DNA from: Siniperca chuatsi
Lineage: Eukaryota > Chordata > Actinopteri > Centrarchiformes > Sinipercidae
Direction of reading: 5' to 3'
Length of the DNA: 64,000 nt
Assembly: GCF_020085105.1 (NCBI RefSeq)
Contig: NC_058051.1
Location: 6,374,501 to 6,438,500, forward strand
Shown here: positions 54,101 through 64,000 of the stretch, in pieces
Layout: every line of letters begins with the position of its first letter
How positions within the stretch are numbered: position 1 is the stretch's first letter
Program-made: the position numbers and the translations under genes
Notes under the pieces: generated by a model
The model's database searches: none
Told to the model about the DNA's origin: nothing
What the model saw: only the letters and a program-made list of their open reading frames with translations

Positions 54101-56237
54101 TGGTTGTAAAGCTTTAGACAAAGAGAATGTGACAAAGAGAATAGAAACTGATGTATTTTTTTTTCTTTTTTTACATAAAATGAGTATACTACTGCACTAC
54201 ACTCCATACAAATGATTCACTAGCATTTGATAAAGGCAATGTAACATCCTTTATCAAATGCTGGTGAAACATTTGTATGGAGTGTAGTGCAGTAGTATAC
54301 TCATTTTATGAAAAAAAAAAGAAAAAAAAAAAGAAAAACCTTATATATTTATTTATTAAATTATTGATTTGATCAGGACAGGATGTGACTTCAGAACCTA
54401 AAATGTAATTAATGTTGTGCAGTTGCACTTACCTTTCCCATATTCATAGCCCATTTTAAGCATAAGCTTGGATCCGATGCCTCTGGTATGTGCCTCCCAG
54501 CCACCAAAATTTTCTAACGTTACTGTGGATTCTACAGCAGAGTCCATAACTGTTTGGTAAGAAGTGAAAATCAAAGTAGAAATGGTCAGTTACTTTGTAA
54601 GGGACAAATGGCATCAAACAACTTTTAAACAAATTCAAATGTTTATTGGCACATAGATACAATACAAGGTCATTAACTAAAGGAAGCTTTTAAGTCACAT
54701 TTTATTTTTGCAAGATTTCAAAGACCAGCTCAAGTTGTGTTTGGCAGGGGAATGGCAACACAGATCCATACACACCTTTTGCATAAGCCACATCATCTCC
54801 TTCTTCAGTGTCATCCAGGTCGGAGTCAGAGGAGAGCGGATCGTCTTCTCTCAAAGGCGGGATAACACAATCGGCCTCGACCACAACATCTTTCAGCAGC
54901 GGTGAGTCAAACTTCACAGTGTAGAAACCACTGTCAATTTCTACATTGAGAATAAAACATTCGAAATAACTGGAAGCATTTAATCGACCGCTGTCTTGGT
55001 TGTTTTTGTTACATTGTGCAACTGTATTCAGATTACTTACCAAACAATTTCATTTTTGACAAGGTGACACAACTTGGAAAATCAACCTTAGTGTGAATTT
55101 ACTGCCAGACCTGTCAAGTTTACTGTAAAATACATAATCAAAAACTGGCCCTGTCAAAGGAATACCTTTGATTTTAGCTGGGTACCAGATGCCGTCCTCA
55201 TGTCGAACCAAGCAGGACGAGCCTTCTTCAAGATTACTGAGGTCACATTCAAGGAACTCTCTGAGCTCCGACACGTACACCACTTCACCGTGGGAAAACC
55301 TTCGATAAAAAGAAAAATATTGTGTGGAAACAGAACTGAGATCCAAGAGGATCAGTACAGTATACAGTAAATAATCGAGGGACTCAACTAATGTGGCTTA
55401 TTGAAGCTCATACTGTACTAGAACACATCCACAGTCATTTATTCTTGTCAGAGTTAAAACCCTCAGAAACAGCCTTTAGACATTCATGGGACGCATAACT
55501 CTCCACTCTCACCCTAATTAGAACTTCTTTCAGGATTAGCAGATCAATAGGGTGGCACTTAAATTATTAGGTAAAACGTGCAAAGACAACGACATTTCAT
55601 TGCTGTGGTGAACCATAATTGTGGTACTTTACCTGCAATTATCCTGGAAGCGACATTTGTCCTCTAGGTAGAATGGACAGGGTTTCATAGACTTCTGGGT
55701 GGGGTAGACGTAGAGAACTCTTACTTGTGCCTCTTCTCCGTCAGGTGATTCTGCCCCCACCACCATGGCATTGTGATACTCCAGTGTCCCCCATGTTGTC
55801 CGGTAGGGTGCTCTTACTTTGGTACCACTGAGTACATCTTCTTCTTCCTCCTCCTCCTCTTCTCCATCCTCTACCCCACCTTCCTCCTCATTGTCCCTCT
55901 CTCTAGTATCAGAGCTACTACCTGAAGACTCCCCGAGTTCAGAGTAGAAAGCAGCAAACTCATCGCCCAAACTGCCGTTTGCACTGTTTATATCAGCTGC
56001 TGCCTCTGAGGTGTTTACCTGCAGTTCATTACTGTCCTCGAGGCTGGCCAGAAGAAGACTCTTTTTGACAGACACCAGGCTGTCCTTGGTGAGCTCTATC
56101 AGCTGACAAAGGTCCTCTTTCAGTTTGAGCAGGTCTGACTGCTGGGAGGGGTCCAGGCCAGCTGACAGAGCTGTCTCTACCTGCTGCAATTGGGCACCAT
56201 AGGCAATGATGGCTGCCTCAAGAGTTTCTTCATCCAT
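48057..56237 (-). CDS. zgpat: Zinc finger CCCH-type with G-patch domain protein (gene span, 6 coding exons)
   Basis: Nuclear protein; the mammalian ortholog binds DNA, represses transcription with the NuRD complex and also associates with the splicing machinery. Coding exons, 5' to 3': 56237-55633, 55299-55166, 54940-54776, 54549-54433, 49039-48628, 48195-48057 (1,572 bases, 523 residues; human 531). Order of parts: N-terminal helix ([20 protein letters not shown]), acidic run, CCCH finger (C187, C195, C201, H205), a Tudor-like region (about 225-290), G-patch (about 315-360) and a C-terminal coiled coil ending [11 protein letters not shown], which matches the human end. The ATG at 56237 was chosen over an in-frame GTG 15 bases upstream. 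Head to head with tti1. Confidence 0.95.
48628..49039 (-). CDS. zgpat: zgpat coding exon 5 (G-patch end, basic linker)
   Basis: Continues the G-patch as [20 protein letters not shown] then KSLDQC. A basic Arg/Lys-rich linker ([10 protein letters not shown]) looks like a nuclear localisation signal, followed by [11 protein letters not shown] and the start of the coiled coil. Acceptor TTTTCTCAG, donor GTCAGT. Confidence 0.94.
51447..52084. mobile_element. Insertion inside the LINE reverse transcriptase
   Basis: The LINE frame breaks between SKI at about 51446 and EKAV at 52085. The insert starts AGAAATCAGGAAGGGGGC, which looks like a Tc1/mariner-type terminus, then has a TA tract (about 51487-51520) and unidentified sequence. 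Its class is not settled. Confidence 0.5.
51589..51668. repeat. 40-base tandem duplication
   Basis: Two head-to-tail units (51589-51628, 51629-51668) differ at only two positions; each holds GCTTTATCAGGCATGTAC. Confidence 0.9.
53940..54060 (-). repeat. SINE body fragment
   Basis: Shares CATGCATGT, GGAGGAAACC and ACACGGGGAGAACATGCA with the SINE at 38777-39187, in the same orientation. Only the middle is left. Confidence 0.55.
54153..54330. repeat. Near-perfect long hairpin in zgpat intron 4
   Basis: 54174-54236 and 54248-54310 are inverted repeats of 63 bases with two mismatches, separated by an 11-base loop (54237-54247). Poly-pyrimidine and poly-purine runs just outside extend the pairing to roughly 80 bases. 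It lies 100-280 bases downstream of zgpat exon 4 in transcription order, so the zgpat pre-mRNA includes it. It may be a palindromic MITE or a hairpin RNA source. Confidence 0.9.
54433..54549 (-). CDS. zgpat: zgpat coding exon 4 (G-patch start)
   Basis: Encodes [20 protein letters not shown] and EYGKG, the first and larger part of the G-patch with its spaced glycines. Acceptor CCAAACAG, donor GTAAGT. Followed by the 5.4 kb intron 4. Confidence 0.93.
54776..54940 (-). CDS. zgpat: zgpat coding exon 3
   Basis: Starts [20 protein letters not shown], the second half of the Tudor-like region, then an acidic linker ([18 protein letters not shown]). Acceptor AATGTAG, donor GTGTGT. The linker is shorter than in human. 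Confidence 0.92.
55166..55299 (-). CDS. zgpat: zgpat coding exon 2
   Basis: Acceptor ends CGAAG, donor GTATTC. Completes the finger with RFSH (H205) and goes on with [20 protein letters not shown] and a Tudor-like strand pair ([20 protein letters not shown]). The acceptor is purine-rich, but the frame and protein match are exact. Confidence 0.92.
55633..56237 (-). CDS. zgpat: zgpat coding exon 1
   Basis: The exon probably extends 5' to 56293, where a TTTTTTCTCAG acceptor ends a noncoding intron, giving 56 bases of 5' leader. Encodes residues 1-201 and two bases: the N-terminal helix, an acidic stretch (about 121-138, mostly E), [25 protein letters not shown] and the first three cysteines of the finger ([17 protein letters not shown]). 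Donor GTAAAG. Confidence 0.94.
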
Positions 56238-57019
56238 ACTGACACTTGGCACAGGGCAGGACAGGATTGGACCACATCAAGCCCCCAAGACACCTGAGAA
56301 AAAAGAAGATGGTTGATTCATAATTCAAGGTAACAGATCTAAGCAGAATGAGATGGACTGACTTCCTTATGCACTCCTGCAAAGTGCTATGTCCTTCTTT
56401 CTCATCACATGAGAATACAATTTGTCCTTTCCTGTATCATTTTTTAAATCATATTTTAGTGGTTATCTATTTATAGCAAGGATATAGAAATTACCAAATA
56501 TTTTGACTGAATTTGGAAGGACACAGTAAAAGGGAAGGTGACTGTGATCAAAGATTTAGAAAATACCATTGGACCAACGCTAATGTTTTACATTTTACTG
56601 CAATAAGAACTACTTCGTGCAATGACTGTATGTTATGGAAAGGCCTTTCCGAAAGATTCGTAGAGCTCCTGCATCGTGATTTGGTAACATCAACTTTGTC
56701 CAAAGATTTAACCTAGCTACGAATCGCTACCCCAGTTATAACGTTATCAGAGCTAATTTTAGCTATACTAAATGTTAGCCGTCTTTAAGCTAACATTTAC
56801 AACTGATTATAATAACACTCGCATTAACCTTCGTAAGTAGGCTAGCTGTCTGACATCAATTGCACCGACGGAAAAAAGAGGCAGCCATGAAAAGATGTAA
56901 CGTTAATACTACTACTACTACTATGTTAAGAAAATAAGCAATTCAAATAAATTCACATACTGGTACAGCACAATCTCTACATAAACCGATTCAGTACCAA
57001 GGTAGCAGAAGTGAATGTT

Positions 57020-57625
57020 AGGGGGACTTCCGTTGTGAATTTTATTTTCTTGCAAAATAAAACAAATGTCAGACATGGAATGGGTTTGACTACTAACTAC
57101 TATTGTACAAAGTTAGAAATGCAGCTTACTAGTGTTAATCAAGTGTCTGAATGCCAGAGCATTCTTTTTCATGAGACTATCACTCACTCTTTTTTGAACA
57201 AAGAAATCGCTATTTTATATAATAAAACAATTTTAACGATTGATATTTCTGTTAAATAATCGAGTATTAACAACCACTCACTTAGACATTTAATCCAGTT
57301 CGATAATGCTTCATTGACATGACAAAATGCACACATTTCTACCATGAAAGCATGGTTTATCATACATTTTCATAGGTTTTTCTTTTTTATAGTAAAACTT
57401 TCTGTTCTTTTATTTTGAGGGAAAAAAATCGCCAAACCCGGAAGTATTTTTTACTTCTACATACGTCAAACACGTGCGACATCGACGCAGTATTATGACG
57501 TTACCTTTGCCCAGAGTTCAGTAACTTCATTAGTGTGTGCTGTTATAATTATTCTATTTAGAAACCTGTTCTATGCTCTCATTGCTCCGCGCAGTGGGTC
57601 CACTTAATACTACTAATGTGAAGGT
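57020..57625. promoter_or_regulatory. Probable shared promoter region of zgpat and tti1
   Basis: The two genes diverge, with about 1.9 kb between their first coding-exon acceptors (56293 and 58231). Motifs: ETS site CCGGAAGT (57438-57445, +), a second ETS core in reverse (ACTTCCG, 57026-57032), E-box CACGTG (57471-57476) and CRE-like TGACGTTA (57496-57503). ETS and CRE sites are usual in housekeeping promoters. A candidate noncoding first exon of tti1 could end at 57623 (AAG, donor GTAGGC). Transcription starts are not visible. Confidence 0.45.
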
Positions 57626-58257
57626 AGGCTACCTGTTTGTTGACGCTAGTACGGCAGTGCAGCTTCAGCAGCATACTGTCAGCTAACTACAGAGTAATTT
57701 ACATCGATGCTAAAACGTTAGATGTGCTGCAGTTACTGCATAGACATAATGTTATGTATCTGTTTCTTAACTTAAATAAACTTTTAGCTTTGTCAAAGTG
57801 GCCAAATGGTTTATAATAAGTCCTCAAAACAGCATTGCACACACAGTAGCTAACTTAATACTGGTTGGCACAACAAATCTAAATTCAGAATGTCAGGGCA
57901 GAGTCTCAGGCTATCCAAAACATCATCATAACCACAACCACCATTACCACAGATAATGCTGACATGCAGTTTAGTAAATTATCATGGACTTCCTCGTTCA
58001 ACTTTGCTAACATTTAGGAGGCAGCAGGGATTTTAAATATTACTTCAAAAAAATTACCAGTCAACACGACAGGTGACCATTACAGATTTAATCACAAAGA
58101 CAAAAGGTAAATTATTATAGTTCTAAGAATACATTAATTTCAGTTTCTTCCTACAGTACTTGAAAAGTCACTTGTTTTCTTTGTCTTATTTTTGCATCTT
58201 CCATTTCTCTTTCTGCACCCCCACATTAAAGTGACCCCTGATGTCATGCCTCCAACC

Positions 58258-58971
58258 ATGGCTCAGATAAGTGATCCAAAGATCGCATTTGCCTATCTGC
58301 GTCCGGCCTGTGTCCTGCTCACTCGAGATCCCACTGTGACCAATGTGGAGACACTGAGCGCCCAGTTGAAAGAAGTCAACGATGCCACGTTGCAGCAGCT
58401 CCAAGAGTACGTCCTATTTCCTCTTCGCTTCGTCCTTAAAGTCCCCACGCCCAAGAAGGACCAATTGGTGCAGGCTGTGGCTGAGGCCATGAGCCACGTG
58501 CTGGAGAAAACTTGTGTCCAGACCTGGGAGACCCTCCGTGACCTTCTATCAGAGCTTAGCCTCTGCTTGTGCTCTCCAACCGATCCTGGGAAACCTGCAG
58601 ATACATCAGAGGAGCTGAAATCAGCTGTGCTGAGGTGCCTGGATGCACTGCTTCATGCTGCTTACGGTGATATAGTCTTCAAACTCTTTGAACCCGTTAT
58701 GCTGCCCGGACTGGGAGCTGCCATATCACTGCTGCTGGCTTTAGGAGAGAATGAGAAATCTCGAGATATACAGTCATCAGCGTTGAAGTGCCTCCAGGCT
58801 TTGACTCTGCAATGTGATTGCACTCAGGAGCACATAGTCCCATCCTCAGAGGAGAGATGCACTATAGGCAGCACCATGGCTTCATTCTTACCTGGGATCA
58901 CTATGGCTGTAGCCAGGATCATTACAGGAGATCTGAGACATGGCCATGCAGTCACAGTCAGGGCGATCAAG
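58258..58971 (+). CDS. tti1: tti1 coding exon 1
   Basis: 238 codons, ending AAG before donor GTACCA. Begins [20 protein letters not shown]. An acceptor (CACCCCCACATTAAAG, ending 58231) lies just upstream, so the exon probably starts at 58232 with a short leader. Helical HEAT-type sequence throughout; the [20 protein letters not shown] region matches the family well. Confidence 0.93.
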
Positions 58972-61590
58972 GTACCATATCTTTGTGTTAATTTGTGTTT
59001 CTAGGTTTAATGATCCAGTACAGTACACAAATATTTTAACTGCTGCACAACTTGTTACAAGCAATTCATTGTGTAGTTGTAGTTGGTGATGTTTCTCAGC
59101 TTTTAATCTGTATTAGACTGTGTGTATTTAGATTGGATTCCACACACACACACAAAAATGGATATTTTACTACAAAACAAGTATGTTACAAGTATTATAT
59201 CATTAAAGCATCGACTAAGGATTATTTTTAGAGCTGCAACTATTAGTCTATCAATTGATTAATCGAGAAGATAATTGGCAGATGAATCGATAATGAAAGT
59301 AATCACTAGTTACAGCCCAAGTTATTATCAACGAATATGTTGATTATTTTTCTTATTAATTCATTAATAGCTTAGGCCATAAAATTGTGGCGGTACTGAT
59401 TCGCAAAACTTAAGCTGATCAGGCTTTGAACCAGTTCCCATCCAAATAAAAATACAGAAATATTTACTTAGAGAAACAAATCTCACAAGTGCCTTTAGAA
59501 CGAAAAAATGCCTCATTATTAATAATAAACAAATGCCTCTTCAATAATAAGGAAACTGAAATATTGTTTTTTTTCCCCAAATGAAACAGACAAAGGAAAT
59601 TTGTATAAAAGGAGGTTTCAATGAAAATAAACAAATAACCAAATAAAGCCTGCAGGCGCTAGGCTATCGTTAAGCAAGCAAAAACTCATGCACTAATAGC
59701 ACTAAGATCTGCCCTAATGCAGGTAACCTAGTTGAAAGGTGATTTTTTTTTTTTTAATATTCACTCAAACTACAATCCGAAATCCTCAAAATCACCCTCA
59801 ATCAGAAAAGCAAAAGACACAAAAGAATTCTCAAAAAAGGCCTAAACAGACCAGTTACTACAGCTGACAATATCTGCTAAAATGAGGTCTGCAGTAAATC
59901 GAGGAAGGATCAGAATGACCTGCATGTGCAATTCCCCACCTCTCTTAAGCCCCAAAGAAAGGGCGTCGTCACACTCTGATTAGCCAGAAGGGGAATGCAC
60001 CAAGCTGCTCTCTTATTATTTAGGAGCCAGTCCCCACACCCTGTGCAACAGGTGATCTGAATCACCCTCCAATCAACTCAGAGGAATTTCAACATTCGGC
60101 CAAAACAAATTTGGAAAAGGGAAATGATAGCAAGCACCAGAGAATGGGTTACATCTTCAAATTACTCTTTCTGTCTTAACCCACTGTCCAAAGCTTTAAA
60201 ATATTCAAAGAAGAAAAGCTGCAAATCCTCAAATTTGATAAGCTAAAACAAGTTAATGTTTGGAATTTTAGTTCAATAAATGCTTAAAAAAATTAATAGA
60301 TTGAAGGTTTTGTTGGTTAATGTTCTTTTGATCATCACACTATATATTATAAATATACTGACTATCATATAATAATACAAATGTGAAAAGTGAGTGTCCC
60401 TTGATAGTCTATATACTGTTTCAGAGGCTTTTCCACACTGACCCATATAACATTTAATGTAACAGTATCCATGTTACTTATTGTAATAAGCATATGTTTA
60501 CAGAAAGCCTCCTTGTATCAGTTGACTAAAACATTTGTGTTTCCTCATTAAGTTTAATTTGTTTGACCAAATGTAAACTAATGAATTTTAACTGCCAGGA
60601 CACTGAAAAATGCAGAAGGAAAAAAGTCCATCATGTTTAGCCAAATTTACAGAGAGTGCACAGATTTGTATATTGTAGGTATATATACAGATCTGTATAT
60701 AGACTTGTATTGACTCATCCATGCCACCAAAACTCTAACGTGGTGGAAACATGTCCACCCTTGTTTGGACCAAAGTTAAATAAAGTGATTATATCCTTGT
60801 ACACATGTAATGCAATGATTTGTTAATATGCCACAGAATCATCTCTTTCCACTCTTATTGTCATTCAGGTTTGGTCCAGGACTGTGGGGCTTGTCATGGA
60901 AGACACCCAGCTGCAAGCCAGTGAGCCCTGGAAGACTCCCTCACCTGACCTGGGGAGAATCAGACAGCTGGTGGTCCATCGGACACAAGACTGGGTGAAG
61001 AGCACAGCGGGGAAACTGTTTGTGCTCCTGAAGAAGATTATCTCCTGCACCGTGGCTCACCAGCACTGGACGGTTAGACTAGAGATGGTGGAGCTAGTTG
61101 ACCATCTGCTGGCCAGGTGTAGCCAGTCACTGGGAGAGTGTGTGGGACTGCTACTGGAAGCACTGGTGGGAGCAGTCAATGATGAGGAGCCCAGAGTCAG
61201 AAAGAGGTTTGATTTGTTTGAAGTTTTTGTGAGATTAAATCCCTGACTACTTGATAACAAGATGTTTTTAAAAAACAAAAAAAACCTTCTCTCCTCTCCT
61301 ATAGGTGTGAGGTCACTCTCAGAGAGGTATCACAGAGGCATCAGAGCTGCAGCAGTGATACCAGCAAAAGCAGCAGCAGCAGCAGTGCTCAGACCTTCAC
61401 TGATGTGCTTTCAGAGAATCTCCACTCTTTGGCCACCTCCCTGCCCAGACTGATGAGGACCTCTGATGACCAGAAGAAGCTGTTTGTCCTCAACGTGTTT
61501 CTGGGTTATTTAAAAGTCCTGGGACCACTTGTCTCTGTGGTACTAAACTCAGCTGCACATCTTGAGAGGATTTCCAAAGCCTTGATGCAG
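58258..61590 (+). CDS. tti1: TELO2-interacting protein 1 (partial gene, exons 1-3)
   Basis: Scaffold of the TELO2-TTI1-TTI2 complex, a HEAT-repeat co-chaperone that stabilises PIKK kinases (mTOR, ATM, ATR, SMG1 and relatives) in the cytoplasm and nucleus. Exons 58258-58971, 60869-61206 and 61305-61590 give 1,338 bases, 446 residues in frame; the human protein is 1,089, so about 60 percent lies past the right edge. Conserved blocks include [47 protein letters not shown] and LGYLKVLGP. No coding exon for the next segment was found from 61591 to 64000. Start: ATG at 58258 (ACCATGG context) aligns with the human start; an in-frame ATG at 58246 is the alternative. Confidence 0.93.
58972..60868 (+). 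other. tti1: tti1 intron 1
   Basis: 1.9 kb, mostly filled by a MITE (59228-60310) with an insert. No exon was recognised in it. Confidence 0.7.
59228..60310. mobile_element. MITE beginning AGAGCTGCAAC, interrupted
   Basis: Starts AGAGCTGCAACTATTAGTC with TTGATTAATCGAGAAGATAA, the typical start of a very common fish hAT-like MITE. Its characteristic second half (AAGCTGCAAATCCTCAAATT, then ATTAATAGATTGAAGG) is at 60220-60310. About 850 bases between do not belong to the usual element and are probably a later insert of unknown type. Confidence 0.6.
60869..61206 (+). CDS. tti1: tti1 coding exon 2
   Basis: Acceptor TCATTCAG, donor GTTTGA. Encodes [34 protein letters not shown] and [15 protein letters not shown], matching the TTI1 middle HEAT region. 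Leaves two bases (AG) that exon 3 completes to AGG. Confidence 0.92.
61305..61590 (+). CDS. tti1: tti1 coding exon 3
   Basis: Acceptor CTCTCCTATAG, donor GTAATG. Encodes a variable stretch with a six-serine run (residues 373-378, five AGC and one AGT), then [18 protein letters not shown] and [20 protein letters not shown], strongly conserved. Ends in phase 0 after LMQ. The serine run is not part of the human protein. Confidence 0.92.
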
Positions 61591-62541
61591 GTAATGTTAG
61601 CTGCCATTTTATCAGATTATAGCCTACATCATATTCTATTTGTTTGAATGGGAACCAGGGTAAAACATAGCTTTATGATTGCTGTTAATCAAATTAAGTA
61701 AGTTTTTTTATACAGTAATATAAGGAAGTTAAAGATCTAGTTGATTTACATTTAAATGTTTTTTTATAAATCAAGTTTTCATGAGGTTTGTGGGTTGTCT
61801 CTGTACCACATCTCAGTTGACCTCTTAAACTTCATCACAGTTTAATATAGCTTAAGTTTTGCTGTAATTCACCACTGAGAACCATTTGCCTCCAGACAAA
61901 CATTACCTACAGCTTTTAAAAGAAAACTCAGAAGAAACGCTCTGTCCATTATCTGAAAATAAGGCAATGTGTCCACTACACCTCTTAGTATCTCATTTCA
62001 TTAAGTGGCTTATTTAACCAATTCCAATGCAGTGCGCATAAAAATAAAAAGCCTAAAGGTGAAGTTTTTATCAGTTATGCCAAATATTTTTCATGAAGGC
62101 AGCATGAGATGTGTAAAAAATAAAAATGTTTAAGCTGTATGTTGTAGGGAAACGCTAACTGAAACATAAAAAAAAATCCAGACCAGTAATTCACTAATTC
62201 ATACTAATTTCGGGCTCTTTGTAATATACCTATAATATCCTTATAGTGACTTATGACATATCTGCATGGATACAGCCGCGGGGGCTGCCTAAGATACGTG
62301 CATGCATGTAAACTGTCGAGCGTGTGCACGTATTCATGTTTAGAATAAGCAACTGACAGATGTAGTACATTTTCTATAATTAAATCTGAAGCTTGCGTAG
62401 AAATAATATTACAGCACTTCCAGTATGCAAGTAGTGATATGCGTGTGGGAGCCACTCTATGAACTTGACTTTATTTTCTGTGAAGCCCACCATTTCCTTT
62501 TTGATTTTCCATGTCTCCTTATTGACTGTTGAAGTATTTAT
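61591..62541 (+). other. tti1: tti1 intron 3, start
   Basis: AT-rich, no exon or element recognised. Confidence 0.6.
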
Positions 62542-62853
62542 ATGCCACCCTTATGCACAAAAATGCCACGAAAGGGACAAAGAACAGACTTAGAGCAGAC
62601 GACTGAAGCTAATGCTAAGATCCTGCAAGACAAGCTAGCTGATTCAACTGAATCCCCGGGACATCCACTAGCATCAGTCCGTTTGGGTTTTCTGGCGGAG
62701 TCTTCTCAGGCTCGGATACTGACAGTGGCTGGGGTACCGCTCTGGCGGCAGGTTCAACGGCAAAGCTGGTCCTTGGGTGGCAGCCAAGGAAAACACCATA
62801 GTCGACTTAGTAGGAAGAGAGCAGGGCGTAGCGATTATCCTTCTCTCCCGTAA
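62542..62853 (+). mobile_element. Possible ORF1-like remnant of a Tx1/L1 LINE
   Basis: A 103-codon frame with a basic start (MPRKGQRTDLEQTT) precedes the reverse-transcriptase pieces by 400-800 bases and is in the same orientation, as ORF1 would be. I do not recognise a domain, so the assignment rests on position alone. Confidence 0.3.
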
Positions 62854-63239
62854 AGAAAACGGTTAGCCTTAATCCGTATCTTCCTTCTGCAAGTATATGA
62901 GATTGCTATATAGTGTACAACAATCTTCTTCAGGATCCAAAAATGTGTTCAGCAAACACAAAAACTGTTTCTCGTCCAGCGAATTAATACCTTCACCTAG
63001 GGATTTAAAGTTCAACGTTGAAAGCAGATCACCCCCTGTAGCAACTGGAGTCACAGTGGAAAGGCGATGAGCGAGCGGTGTGCTCTGAACTTTATAGGTT
63101 TGGTGATGCCGTGACCTGGTGGCACCCTCACTAATCCATCTGATATACTGTTAACAGCTGCTTTTCAGACTACTAGTCTGCACTTTAAGTGCAGGTACAT
63201 TGTCACTTGATTCATTCTTCAGTGGCATAGAAATCCCCA
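62854..63239. other. Stretch between the LINE pieces, nothing identified
   Basis: No conserved frame recognised on either strand. It probably belongs to the same decayed LINE or an insert. Confidence 0.4.
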
Positions 63240-63990
63240 CCATTAGCCTTGATTGCAAAGTTTTCTGTGCCATCCAGTCTATGCAAAGTTGCAAAACCCC
63301 GGGCCCAGACGGGTTTTCTGTTGAATTCTTAAAAGCCACACACAGCATCCTGGTGGGACCTATGGTTGATATGTTTAATGACACCCGGTCTTTGCATTGT
63401 ACCCCCCCCCCCCTCAAAACCTGGCGCGGCAGCGGCGGATGGCCCACCATTGAGTCTGGTTCTGTCCAAAGAAGTTTTTCCTTGCCACTGTTGCCAAATG
63501 CTTGCTCATGGTGGGATTTGTTGGGTCTCTGTAATTAATATTATAAAGAGCACGGTCTAGACCTGCTCTAAAGGAAGAGCGCAATGAGAAAACTTCTGTT
63601 ATGAATTGGCGCTATATAAATAAAATTGAATTGAATTGAATTAAAATAGGGCTACTGCCCCTTTCTGTCCGTCAAGCCTAAATGTAATGTCTTTAATCCC
63701 AAAGAAAGACAAAGACCTGTTGGACTGTAGTAATTAAAGGCCTATGAATCTCTGCCCTGTGGATGCCAAAATTCTCGCTCACATCCTTGCTTAATGGTTG
63801 GAGCCCATTTTACCTGAACTTATTCATAACGACCAAACTGTATTTATTAAAAATAGAAAATCTTTTTATATTATCTTTTTATATTAGGCATGTTCTAAAT
63901 GTTATTTACTCCCCTTCCAATTCCCAATCCCAAGAGGTTCTGGCACTGCTTGACCTGGTTACTCAAGATAATCCACAGATTTTTTGTGAG
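63240..63990 (+). mobile_element. Broken Tx1/L1 reverse transcriptase with nested LINE tail
   Basis: 63250-63390 reads SMQSCKTPGPDGFSVEFLKA and MVDMFND, the RT entry block. After the insert, 63690-63850 reads LIPKKDKDLLDCSN then YRPMNLCPVDAKILAH and NDQTVFIKN, the next RT motifs in the right order. The same family block is on the other strand at 4745-6480. Reaches the right edge. Confidence 0.8.
63396..63645 (+). mobile_element. CR1/L2-type LINE tail inserted in the Tx1/L1 relic
   Basis: Same 3' end as the LINE at 49870-53732: GGCCCACCATTGAGTCTGG, GGGATTTGTTGGGTCTCTG and ATGAATTGGCGCTATATAAA with AATTGAATTG repeats at the end. It separates two parts of the Tx1/L1 RT, so it is younger. Confidence 0.8.
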
Positions 63991-64000
63991 CAGTTTCATG

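Noticed and set aside
56238..56252. Upstream GTG start of zgpat
   Set aside because: The ATG at 56237 aligns with the human start, and GTG is rarely used in vertebrates.

Overview
This is a vertebrate, almost certainly teleost, genomic window. Genes are split into short exons by GT-AG introns, the DNA is AT-rich, most of the sequence is non-coding, and repeat families typical of ray-finned fish are everywhere (tRNA-derived SINEs, CR1/L2/Rex1-type and Tx1/L1-type LINE pieces, Harbinger, DIRS-like and Ty3 remnants, MITEs). The repeats suggest a spiny-rayed (percomorph) fish; that is inference, because no single-species marker is visible.

Three protein-coding genes can be rebuilt exon by exon. 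(1) chrna4, the neuronal nicotinic acetylcholine receptor alpha-4 subunit, is complete on the + strand from 23879 to 35938: six coding exons, 640 residues. (2) zgpat, a CCCH zinc-finger / G-patch nuclear protein, is complete on the - strand from 56237 down to 48057: six coding exons, 523 residues. (3) tti1, a component of the TELO2-TTI1-TTI2 complex, is on the + strand from 58258: three exons, the N-terminal 446 residues, with the rest beyond the right edge. zgpat and tti1 are head to head across about 1.9 kb that holds ETS, E-box and CRE-like motifs. All exon junctions keep frame.

Layout: 1-23.4 kb has no recognisable gene, only repeats, including a near-identical inverted pair of ~358 bp arms (one splitting a SINE) and a Tx1/L1 LINE fragment. 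23.4-37 kb is chrna4; intron 1 holds a nested inverted-repeat element, intron 2 a decayed Ty3/gypsy pol remnant, intron 4 a tRNA-like SINE head. 37-42.9 kb is a transposon graveyard: a MITE, a Harbinger relic with two convergent reading frames, a full-length tRNA-SINE, a DIRS-like tyrosine-recombinase relic interrupted by a MITE that itself carries further inserts. 43-48 kb is gene-poor with large AT and TCTA microsatellites. 48-56.3 kb is zgpat, whose intron 4 has been enlarged by an antisense CR1/L2-type LINE and also carries a near-perfect 63-bp hairpin. 57-61.6 kb is the shared promoter region and tti1. 62.5-64 kb is another Tx1/L1 relic with a second LINE tail inserted.

The three genes have no obvious shared pathway: chrna4 makes a synaptic cation channel, zgpat a transcription/splicing regulator and tti1 a PIKK co-chaperone. 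I found no convincing new multi-gene system. The best leads are the zgpat intronic hairpin, the inverted ~358 bp pair, the glutamine at the cytoplasmic pore ring of the receptor, and a small inverted-repeat retroelement with target duplications of differing length.
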